Part shown: positions 54,272 to 64,000 of the stretch, one piece after another
How the letters are laid out: each line of letters opens with the position of its first letter
How positions within the stretch are numbered: position 1 is the stretch's first letter
Assembly: GCA_015501585.1 (NCBI GenBank)
Contig: JADNRY010000239.1
Span: forward strand, 1-64,000
From: Rhodocollybia butyracea
Lineage: Eukaryota > Basidiomycota > Agaricomycetes > Agaricales > Omphalotaceae
Length of the DNA: 64,000 nt
Direction: 5' to 3'
Position numbers and translations under genes: made by a program
The notes under the pieces: generated by a model
What the model saw: only the letters and a program-made list of their open reading frames with translations
Databases searched by the model: none
What the model was told of the DNA's origin: nothing

Positions 54272-55150
54272 AAGGCGCTTACTAGTGAGGGCGCTTATTT
54301 ACTCGTTCTATACCTCGACTTTAATCAGAAAATTTTGCGACGTCTTTGTACTGTGGAACTGCGCTGTCCGCGCTGCATTTTCATTGATTGACACTTAGAC
54401 TGGCAGGAGTTGTGCAACAGTAACCAACAACAAGATTGCAAAGGATCTCAAATGCGCTTGCAGCGTGCGCCGCCATGCTAAAACAGAGAAGCTACCGCCT
54501 TGCTGTTGGGACTTGATTCTGAAGTTTTCTTGCTCATGAACTGGACTAGTATCTACCTCCACCAGAAAAGCATGCAAACGTGCTCGAAGAAGATGTAACA
54601 TTGTTGACGCTAGACAGACTTGCCTCAAAACTTGCTCAAAACGTTCGTGATCTGCAATTTCTAACACATCTGACAGTCTTTCACTCGACAAATACCCGGC
54701 GTGCTATCGTGCTATCCAAACATTCCAGTCTAATGAAGACCATCCCCCTTCAAGCTTCAATATTCAATCTCTACGCCGGACCCATACCAGATCTACGGCC
54801 CTTCGAGTTCCTTAGAATCTCAATACGAAGCTCTATATCGCTCCCTTCAATCACTCGAAGGATCTTCCAATACAATGTACATCCACATCCACATCCTTGA
54901 AACTCGTATTCCCTCCCAAAACCGAAACTGAACCAAAAACTCACCGCCACTCTATCCCTCTACGGCCGCAAATTCGGCTTCGTCCGCAACCCCACAGCCC
55001 ACTGTCCCTCCCTTGATCTCACGGGCATTTTCCACGTAGACTAGGTATTCTACCGTGATACCAACAATGCGAGTTTCGTGACGAGGTATAATGTGTCGAT
55101 GTTAGGGAAGTTGCTTGGACTTAGTGTGAGGGTTGTGGTTAGTGCACTAG
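54272..55150 (+). pseudogene. companion remnant (f) with orphan leader, downstream of FB10
   Basis: AAGGCGCTTACTAG and GGGCGCTTATTTAC form a paired leader not followed by an F-box gene. Later blocks match the family: TTCAAGCTTCAATATTCAATCTCTACGCC near 54750 (split in other copies), AATACGAAGCTCTATATCGC near 54823, and CTCACCGCCACTCTATCCC with TACGGCCGCAAATTCGG near 54940-54977. This copy preserves the uninterrupted site into which the LTR at 21108 inserted. Confidence 0.6.
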
Positions 55151-56400
55151 TGTTGGGGACTCCGATGTGGGGAGGAAGGGGGGAAAGGGGGTGCTGGAGT
55201 CGGCAGCTGTAGGGGATCGCATCATTGATGCATCATCGACATCGTTGACGAGAACCTGGCCAACGTTGATTGAGGTTAACGAGGCGTCGCTAGCTGGATG
55301 GCGTGATAGGCGCTCATCTTTATGAGCGCCTAATGAGCGCTATCGATCATCTTTCCTTTTCAAGAACTTCAACAGCCAGTTGTTTACACGAACAGATACA
55401 GGCCGTGCACCATCGCCAAGCTTCAGCGCTTCAAGCGTGCGCGTGCTGCTTCAAGTGTGATCCATGTCGATGAATGTGAACTTCGGTGCGTGATCTTTTT
55501 TCTTTTTCTTTCCGTTTTTGTCTCATTTTCATCTTGTAGATTCGGTGGTATATTTTTCGGAGACGAATCTCGGTATATCGGTGGTGTCAAGTACCACCTC
55601 GAAAGTCTTTTGCCAACGGAAGGACACGAGTCAGCGGATTACGCAACTCCCTCACTGCTTCTATCCTTTCAAGCCGGTAAACTCTTTTGCCAGCGACTTG
55701 ACTTGACGATATGTTTGTGGTACATCAACGGGCTCAGGCGCGTCTTCTACTAATCCATTTGTGAACCTGTGTCAACTCAACTGCACTCAGCGGGCCACAG
55801 CTCATGTATTACTCAAGTACTTGCTAGTACTCACTAGCACTCGTTGTATTCATCCTTTCACCCGGCACATTTTTCAAGTTTCGACTTCAGCTTCAATGTT
55901 CGGCACTCTCTTCGTTGGTGACTTGGCTGATTGATATGGTCATGGTCCAATCAACAGCGCTGGTAGACCGATAAAGGGTATCAGTGTCAGCTTTGTTAGC
56001 CTGACGTCATTTCCATGTACGCCTCGAAAGGTGCGGGGCTTTGCCTTGCGCCTTGCGCATACCTGCTGTATTACCATCGGTCTCCCGCTCGACTCCTGGG
56101 TCAACTCTTCCACCAAAAAACATCGAAACTGGTTCGTATCGTTTTCCTAACTCGGTCCTCGCTAGCGCTACTGGCCTTCTCTCGAAGTCACCCCACTACC
56201 TTATTAAAAAATCCAGACAAGATGCTTAGAGGTCACCGGTCCCGCTCAGTGCTCACCGGCACCCGGAAACTCAGAACTGTTCGAGGAAAAAGTAGTGGAG
56301 ATTCTGGCCCATGTGTTGACTTTTCCTCCACCACAAGGACGTGTCTATCGCCGACGCTTCATATTTCAACATCCACTCTACCCCGTTTACCTTCTGACAA
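55151..56400. other. gap with a hairpin and a possible small gene
   Basis: AGGCGCTCAT/ATGAGCGCCT with a 4-base loop forms a perfect hairpin at 55308-55331. A two-exon frame (55464-55485 joined to 55540-55706, GT-AG intron of 54 nt) would encode about 62 residues with no known domain. Support is weak. Confidence 0.3.
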
Positions 56401-56998
56401 CGGCGCATTGGCCCTTTTTTATCCATGGCTTCTCTGGAATCATCATTTGCCGGATGGTCGTTGGTGCCATCGGCGATACTGTCGCGTTTATTTAACCGTA
56501 CGTTCCATCTCTCTTTTTTGTTCATATTTACTCAGTTGGAAAACTCAGAAGCCCGCGCCGTCTATAACACCACCTTCGCCAACAGTATCCTAGCTGTCAA
56601 CGGCGAAGTTACCTTAGTCACCATCTACGTTCCCTCCTCCACCTCCTGGTACGTGGGCCATCACTGGTAGAATACTCCTAATCCCCATCCGATCCCGCGG
56701 CGTCGCATTTTCGGTTGCGTCGAACTGGCTGTGGATTATCTGATCATTCCGTTCGTTGTCACCACCGAGGAAGGTAACCTCCACTCGAAAATCTTCTGCT
56801 CCTTCTGCGAGTGCTGCTTCACCTACATCTCCTCATTCCCGAGATCATGTGCCTCTGTCTCGAACAAGTCATCTCGATGACTACGCCGAGACGAGTGCTG
56901 GGTGGATACCGTGCGCAGGAGACTGAGACGGTGGGGAAGGAGGTCATGGATGATACGCCCCGTCATGATGCTGAGAACACGATAATGAGGACATGACA
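56401..56998 (+). pseudogene. relic of an MFS sugar transporter, C-terminal part
   Basis: Plus-strand segments in different frames follow the C-terminal half of fungal sugar permeases. IPIRSRGVAFSVASNWLW (about 56688-56740) matches the helix-10 region. After a frameshift come LIIPFVVTTEEGNLHSKIF and then LLIPEIMCLCLEQVISM (about 56828-56880), the worn form of the P-E-T-K/R-G...LEE signature of the family. Frame changes and stops (for example TGA at 56741) mark it as dead. The N-terminal half is not recognisable. Confidence 0.6.
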
Positions 56999-57000
56999 TG

Positions 57001-58485
57001 GTGTTTGTTTTTTTCTTCTCACTTTATTTTGGTTTTGTCCTATTTATGTTTACTTATAGCGCTTATGTACGAATATCAGCATATCACTACTTGTGCTCAC
57101 GATGTTTAATGACAGCGAATTGATATGATGTTTTGATTTCGGACATTCGGTGTGTTGCCCAGTTCTTTTCGCCACGCTCTTTTGTCTATGTTAAATTTAC
57201 GATCTTTTACTTAATCTACTTACTATGCAGATGCATATTTATTTCCAGGTTTCTATGTCGCCAGCACCACTTGTCTAGCGCTCTGTCAAGCATCGAGGAC
57301 TAGTTAAAAGCGCCGTAATTCACTGCTCTTCACAATTTGTGCTAATCTCCAACTCCGAATACTTAGGTATACAGCTTGGATGAAGCCTTGGCTCCAAGTA
57401 CGGAAGACTGTATATGGGGACAGGAACTGGCAACTCATCGATATCATCACGGCTTGCGATCTCTTCCAATCCGGTTACCATCACACTGCCTTGTTCGAAC
57501 AGTAGCGTGTGCTTGTACTACGATGGTCTTCCGGCCGAGGGTAACTTCAGCGTTATCCGTCTCACTTGTGTGAAGTGATTCATATCAAATAATTGGATAC
57601 AGCAACCAGACCCCACCAGTGTGATGTAAATAAACAGAACTTTCATGCTTCGTTTCTCGAAAGAGTAAGTATGTTCCCAGGTCAGCCGACTCAGCCTGGT
57701 TCAAGTTGTTCTTCAGGCCTCCACACCGGAGAGTTGGAACGGAGCGAGTATTAGGGATCAGGGACGTTGCGGGCTTATAAGTCACCGTCAGATAATTTCC
57801 AAGTGGATGGCAGTAAGAACTCGAACATGCTTTGATGTCGGTAATCGGGCAAAGAAGTAGTGCACTCTAATAGTCCCGAGTTCCGACTTTAACTTAAGAT
57901 ATCGATGATCATCTGAGCTAACTCAATATACTAATTTAGTGTTGCTTCTTTGTTCTTTGGTACACGTACGCCATACACATGTAGACCTTATATGTTGAAC
58001 TGCCACCCAAAAGTTTTGTTCGTTGCCTCCTTGCTACGTACCAACATGTCGCTCGAAGATCACACGTATGTCATGATACACCCTTGTAGGTATAGCACAG
58101 CATCCTCTCACATGTATCACATATTTGTTATTTAGTTCTTACATGTTTTACCTGTACTTACATAGCTTTTCATGTTTCAACTAGGGTTTCATGCGTATTT
58201 CATATCCACTTACAATATTTAAGTACTTGGAGATAGCCATATTCCTGAGTCAAATCAACCTCTTATCCATCTTCACCCCCTTTTCTCACCTCTCTTCCCT
58301 TCCTAAGATGAAGTTCTCGCCATCTCCCCAGCTTGATCTTCACAATGTAGGTTTAACTTCTCTTGCAGTCTTAGTTGGTACTAATCATCATTAATAGAGA
58401 GCAGAAAATATGACTGAAGTATATGCACCTGGCAGGCAAGGTGACTTTTTTTGCATTGGCGGAAATTCAGCTTACACTCTACAGC
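57001..58485. other. gap, no gene seen
   Basis: AT-rich intergenic sequence with short frames only. It includes the upstream region of the NACHT-ankyrin gene. Confidence 0.5.
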
Positions 58486-61170
58486 ATGTTCGCGAATGCT
58501 TCCAAATTTAACGTGAATAACTCGCAATTCATTGTTAACAATTATCGATCCTGGAGTAAGTGCATCCTGATTGTTCTTACTAGTCCTTCAAGTAACAATT
58601 GAAATGAAGACAACAATGATGTGTCTGCAATTAGGGATTGGTTGAAGGCGCCGGATCCTTCTACCAATTTTGTGGCTGCATATGATAAGAAAACAGCTGG
58701 CACTGGGGAATGGATACTTTCTCATTCAGAATATGTTAAGTGGTGTCAGGGTGAACCTGGGATTCTATGGATACTGGGCAAAGGTGAAATTTTTTGATAC
58801 AGAAGTTTCAGTCTAACAAAGGTCTTCTAGTGGGGTCAGGGAAAACTATCCTCTCGTAAGCATGAGTGGGCCCTTCTTGTTGTGATATCTAATGTGCATT
58901 ATTAGCACAACTATCATCAAACATATCCAAGAGAATTCTGCAGTAGGATGCTACTATTACTATTTTGACAACCGTGACAACTTGAAGACAAAGACAACTG
59001 CCCGTGGGCTTCTTCAATCAGTTTTGTTGCAGATGGCCACAAGGTCCGAGGGTGTCCATCCTGCTCTACAGGCACTTTATAAACAGTGCAATCAAGGGGT
59101 TATGGAGCCTACTACAAAGGATTTGAGTACAACTCTAGCAGCAGTTGCCAAAGATTTAAGCCCTGTTTTCATGGTATTGGATGCCATGGATGAATGCATT
59201 GAAGCAATTGATGTGTTCAAACATCTTGTTCAGCTTAACAACCTTTATATAGCAGTCACCAGTCGATATTTGGCTGAGGCTAGTTATGATGTGACAGGGA
59301 ACATTCATCTTGATAAAGCAGAAAATGCTTTTGAGCAGGATGTTCTCAAATACCTCCAAGATAAACTTGGGCATCGTAGATTGAAGCAAGAGCTATTTAC
59401 TGAAATAGTAAATCATTTGACTCAAGAATCACAGGGCCAGTAAGTATTGCAAATGATTGGATTAACTTCAGGTGATTAATGTAATCTTGACAAAGATTCC
59501 GCTGGGTTGATTGCCAAGTTACTGTACTACAGCAATGTAAGACACCCAAGGCCATACAAGACGCGTTGAAGAAGCTTCCCAAGAGCCTAGAGGAGACATA
59601 CACTGTGGTAATTAAAAGAATCTCAGAAAGTGAACATGCGGATGATGCAGGACGTCTTCTCAGATGGTTGACTTATGCATTTGAGCCACTTTCAATTGCA
59701 CAGGTTACAGAAATTCTTGCTGTAGAATTGGATGAGCAAATATTTGATCCTGCGGCACGGTCATTGGAGCTTGAAACTGGAGTATATGATATCCTGGATT
59801 CCACATTGATTGTTGTGAACATAAACAACATTGTTCAGCTTGCGCACAATTCTGTGAAAGAGTTCTTAGTGGCAAGCAAGGGTCAACAACATCTAGTTGG
59901 GTTAATTGAAATCAATGAACAACTGGCCCATTCTACTATATGTCAAACATGCCTGATCTATTTGCTTCAGTTCAAATCAGAGCAAGGATATGAATTTGAA
60001 AAGGATTATCCATTATCCATTTATGCAGCAAGGTACTGGCCATCTCATATGAGGAGGCTAGGCAAGGAAGGATTGAAGCACAGACTAGCTCATGACCTGG
60101 CAGTATCATTAATAAAGCACAGAAGTGAACTATCATATATAAATTGGGTCAGAATTCATGGGCCAGAAAGAAACAAGAGGGCTATATGTAATCCCAATTT
60201 GAGGGCAGATGAAATTCAACCTCCACTGTATTACATGGCCTATGAGGGATTGGCAATGATTGTTGGGCATTTGATATCAGAAGAAACAGCGGATGTCAAT
60301 GCCCAAGGTGGATTGTATGGAAATGCACTTCAGGCAGCTGCTGCTCAAGGTAACAAGGATAGTGTCCAGCTTCTGTTAGAGCACAAAACAGATGTCAATA
60401 CCCCAGGTGGATACTATGGAAATGCACTCCAGGCAGCTGCTGCTAAAGGCAACAAGGATATTGTCCAGCTTCTGTTAGAGCACAAAGCAGATGTCCATGC
60501 CCCACATGGATACTATGGAAATGCACTCCAGGCAGCTGCTGCTCAAGGAAGCAAGGATATTGTCCAACTTCTGTTAGAGCACAAAGCAGATGCCAATGGC
60601 AAAGGTGGAATGCATGGAAATGCACTCCAGGCAGCTGCTATTCAAGGCAGCAAGAATATTGTGCAGCTTCTGTTAGAGCACAAAGCAGATGTCAATGCCC
60701 CAGGTGGATGCTATGGAAATGCACTCCAGGCAGCTGCTGCTAAAGGCAACAAGGATATTGTCCAGCTTCTCTTGGAACACAAAGCAAATGTGAATGCCCC
60801 ACGTGGATACTATGGAAATGCACTCCAGGCGGCTGCTGCTCAAGGCAACACAGATATTGTCCAGCTTCTGTTAGAGCACAAAGCAGATGCCAATGCCAAA
60901 TGTGGAATACATGGAAATGCCCTCCAGTTAGCTGCTGGCAAAGGCAACATGGATATTGTGCAGCTTCTGATAGAGCATAATGCTGATGTCTGTGCCCAAG
61001 GTGGATTTTATGGAAATGCACTCCAGGCAGCTGCTATTCAAGGCAGCAAGCATATTGTGCAGCTTCTGCTTGATCATGGAGCAGATGTCATTGCCCAAGG
61101 TGGAAAGTATAGAAATCCATCCAGACAGCTGCTGGCCGTGGCAACAAGGATATTGTCCAGCTTCTGTTAG
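58486..61170 (+). CDS. NACHT-ankyrin NLR-like (STAND) protein
   Basis: Five exons: 58486-58555, 58610-58783, 58831-58855, 58906-59439, 59496-61170 (introns 54, 47, 50, 56 nt), giving 825 residues. It starts MFANASKFNVNNSQF, the short 'F-NA-F-I' lead typical of mushroom NLRs. The NACHT-type NTPase follows, with the P-loop GKVGSGKT at 80-87, Walker B FMVLDAMDE at about 177-185, and a sensor-like AVTSRY. A winged-helix-like stretch follows (LPKSLEETYTVVIKRI, LRWLTYAFEPLSIAQVTEILAVE, FLVAS). From residue 533 there are eight 33-residue ankyrin units with the core YGNALQAAA.QGNKDIVQLLLEHKADVNA. A ninth unit is broken near 61115 by a one-base deletion. Without it the frame would run to TGA at about 61237. 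Such proteins are proposed sensors in fungal non-self recognition; here that is inference. Confidence 0.85.
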
Positions 61171-61179
61171 CACACAAAG
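60289..61179 (+). repeat. nine tandem 99-bp ankyrin-coding units
   Basis: Units start at 60289, 60388, 60487, 60586, 60685, 60784, 60883, 60982 and 61081. The core AATGCACTCCAGGCAGCTGC is almost invariant at the DNA level, while codons for the tip (NAQGG, NTPGG, HAPHG, NGKGG, NAPRG) vary. The last unit contains the frameshift. Confidence 0.95.
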
Positions 61180-61239
61180 CACATGTCAAGGCCAAAGGTA
61201 GAGTGAATGGAAATTCACTCCTTGCTGTGAAAAGTTGAA

Positions 61240-63696
61240 TATGAATCTCCTTTGCCAACACTGTAATTTAAAATATGGATCACTGGCAAGTATTCCCATG
61301 CACAAGTACTCACAAGTACGGCGTGGAAATACTTGGGGATATGTACAGGTAGCAAGTTGTAAATTTTAACTACTTGCAAGTACCTGAGGCAACAACGCAA
61401 AATATTTAGGTGGAGGCCAAGAATAATTTTTTTCTTCCAAATAAGGGCTGGAATATGCTCTTTTCTACATATTAGACCATGTCTGAGCAACTCATACCTT
61501 CACCTATCATGTAGTAAGTTATATGTCACTATATGCACTGTAGTATACTCTTCAATCATGATGAATATTCAATATGGCCTTCTAAGTTCCTTCAGCTTCT
61601 GTTCCTTGTATAAATTAAGCACTGAGGCTCCCTACTCAGTGTTGGACGGACACTCGGTTAGGGTCTAATGCCACAGCTGGTTTTTAGTGTCTAGTCACTG
61701 GCGGACATGTGTCCCTAAAAATGACCTGGCATTAGGCTGTCAGAAGTTGGCTTCTGAAGTATAATGTAATCAAGTCACGTTTACGGATACAGCTGTATGC
61801 GCTTCTCCGTTACTTATTGTTTTGCTCTTGTATTTGAGTTAAGCTACTCTGTAGGTACCCTTAAGGCACTATATGTACCTACACTGACTTCTGCAACAAT
61901 GCTTTCTACTATGAGTGTGAATTTATTAGTTCTGTTTAAGCTCAGACCCATGGGAACAGTATTTGGGTATTTACGTGTAGGTATGTGAAAGGTGCTATAA
62001 AACAACCTAACAAAAACACTACCGCACCTAACCAGACTATCAATATGTAAGGAGCGAGGCGGGTTGTCAGAGATTCCCCGAGAGAAAGTCTTGTAATATT
62101 GGATGTACGCGCACGACTGCTCCAGGTTCAAGACTGTAGCGCTAACATGGGTAACTAAGCTTAGACAACTCTTAGAACTAAGTCGAGAGAAGCCTAGTTG
62201 GATGTATGAGTGTACAAGGGAACCAGATGTGTATGTCCAAATCAATTAACCAAAACCAAAACCAATACAACGAAACTAAGATTCTCCTAGGCAAACTCTG
62301 GCTCTAGCTAGAATAGTAATCTCAAGGTTTGTCAACAACCCTAGGCAAACTCTGGCACTAGCTGCTGTGATGCTGTAAAGTCCTTGACCAAACTCTGGGC
62401 CAAGCTACAATATTGTGAGTGAACTTAATCACTAGGAACTTGTACCACAATCTTAGTGGCTTGTCTAACTTTGTGAAGAAGTCAACTAAGGAACCCTCAC
62501 TCTGGAGCCAAATAATCCCTTACTAGAAGCCGTCCCCTCTAAGGAAGCAACTAGATTTGAGTTGATGTGGAGTTCAAGAGAACTCTACACACTTAAATTC
62601 AATCAAGATATAAATGGGCTTTGTGAAGTGCGTGAAGTTAGATTACTTTCTAAAGATCATCAAGTCAGGAGGCGTCATGCTACTGATCCCGTGGGGACGT
62701 TCTACGGAGCACTGGTCTTAGCAGTCAAGTCGAGGGCAAGAAACTTTGAGGTGAAGGAACACAACCAATCTTGTACAGGGGAGGTGGCAAGTAACTTATC
62801 TTATTGAATAAATATGTCTGGCTTATATACTGAGTAGAGGGAGTTTAATATGAAAAATAGATGAAACAGATACAGAGAGAGATGGAAAGAGAGTGGAACA
62901 GAGGAATCTGGCTTGGAAAGGAAACTCCAGCCTATATATGGTACACATGATAAAGAAATAGTCCATTCTTGGGTATATATCAGAGGTAAAATATGATTTT
63001 GTGAGGATTAACATAGTTTTAAAGTGTTTTGATCTGAGCAAGGTTTCTCCGATTACTCCACAATTCTCTGGGGTCAGGAGTACCTTTAAGCTTCATGATT
63101 ACTCGTCGCCCAGTTTTCCTTGGGTGAGTTTCATTCTATTCCTCAGATGGTTCTGTCCATCCTGAGTGTAATTAACATTCTCTCAAGAAGGCCTGTTGTC
63201 TAGCTTTCCAATGACACCACTTATGATAGTCTCGAGCAACTGCACTGAGTATGTACAAGTGATTCCGATAGTTGGCTTTAACGGATAAGACCTCCCGTGT
63301 ATGATTTCTAAGATTAAATGTTTCAATTTGCCAAGGATATCCCAGCGCATAGCTTTCCGTAGGACCGCTAAGCATGTTTCTACCGTCCTCACGGTTACAA
63401 CCAGTGCCGCAAATAGACCTCTATGGTTTCCTTGGGATTGTGCAAGGGATGCCTTTCCTCATAATTCCTTCCCTCAAGTAACATGTTAGCTTGGTACTTA
63501 TCCCACTTTGAGATGTCCTGTAGTTTAGAGAGTATACACTCTTGGGTATAACTAGATTGACAATCCAGTGTTACATCTCTGGGCAGCCCAGGTATCCTCG
63601 CTAGCTTGGCTCTAGGCTACGCTTGTGGGTGTACCTTCATGGCTTGCTGAGTATTATTATTAAGTTCTTTGCCTCGGTGACAGCTATCATGCTCGT
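61240..63696. other. gap with small repeats, no gene seen
   Basis: Contains a short inverted repeat CTAATGCCA ... TGGCATTAG around 61660-61735 with TTTTTAG also mirrored. Three worn direct copies of CTAGGCAAACTCTGGC(T/A)CTAGC lie at 62288-62410. No coding support. Confidence 0.45.
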
Positions 63697-64000
63697 TGAT
63701 ACGCCCCGAGACTTTTTGAGTCTAAAACTAGACTTAAAGCTCACTACTGGATAGTCTTTGCATGATACGTAGTGTTCATACCACTTGGAGGACTTCTCCC
63801 AGTGCTGTGTTCACTGAAACCCAAATCGGACAAGCTCGTACAACGCCTGTATTGCCACCGCTTCACGCGCACGACGGCCTAACATTGATATCAAAACATC
63901 GGCCATTTCGGCCCATACTCTCAATTTGATATAATTGATTTACTTGAAACTACTTCATCAGGAGGCCGTTTTCTATGAAACCTTCGATGTTGCAGACCGT
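63697..64000 (-). mobile_element. second copy of the LTR, cut by the window end
   Basis: Reverse complement of 22545-22843 with a few small differences, including a short extra stretch near 63815. It begins TGATACGCC at the same terminal position as the first copy. The rest lies outside the window, so a solo LTR cannot be told from a full element. Confidence 0.85.

Noticed and set aside
60443..61182. Long minus-strand open frames (60-93 aa, His/Cys-rich) across the ankyrin block
   Set aside because: They are antisense shadows of the 99-bp repeat; periodic low-complexity translation and no independent support.

Overview
The window looks like nuclear DNA of an agaricomycete (mushroom-forming basidiomycete). 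The multi-exon genes that I could splice by eye have introns of about 47-75 nt. The gene families are also typical of that group: F-box-like proteins with the 'SP(M/L)RKLPNE(T/I)LLxIF ... SVCSRWRxLALSxPSLWxNL' signature, a DUF4246 protein, a seven-helix membrane protein, and a NACHT-ankyrin NLR-like protein. There are no bacterial-type operons. No species call is made.

Layout. (1) 1-8.0 kb: AT-rich DNA into which a 5.9-kb DNA transposon is inserted. Its ends can be read directly: 13-bp terminal inverted repeats and an 8-bp target duplication. It carries an eight-exon transposase-like gene that ends in a PHD-type finger and is broken by one in-frame TGA. (2) 8.5-54.1 kb: a tandem, same-strand array of paralogous F-box-like genes, numbered FB1 to FB10 here. 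FB2, FB4, FB7, FB8 and FB10 are open. FB1 is 5'-truncated. FB3, FB5, FB6 and FB9 carry frameshifts. An orphan 3' end lies at 33.85 kb. Between members lie eroded copies of a second, unrecognised gene family, so the duplication unit seems to be F-box gene plus companion. (3) Unrelated genes sit inside the array: a seven-exon 7TM gene (30.0-28.6 kb, minus strand) and a DUF4246 gene (47.0-44.5 kb, minus strand). (4) Mobile elements dot the array: two hAT-like MITEs of about 600 bp with exact 8-bp target duplications (9.6 and 24.1 kb), a 1.7-kb solo LTR (21.1 kb) with a second partial copy at the window end, a TA-flanked 2.05-kb element with inverted arms of about 350 bp (30.9-33.0 kb), and a 1.4-kb TIR element (49.3-50.7 kb). 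(5) 56.4-57.0 kb: relic of an MFS sugar transporter. (6) 58.5-61.2 kb: a NACHT-ankyrin gene with eight nearly identical 99-bp ankyrin units and a ninth lost to a frameshift.

The F-box genes probably encode substrate adaptors of SCF ubiquitin ligases. Their tandem birth and death, the minisatellite expansion inside two members, and the nearby NLR-like gene give the region the look of a fast-evolving accessory locus. A role in recognition or conflict is only an inference. The strongest direct observations are the transposon boundaries, the shared 5' leader of the F-box genes, and the specific lesions (for example a 14-bp deletion between short direct repeats) that disable individual copies.
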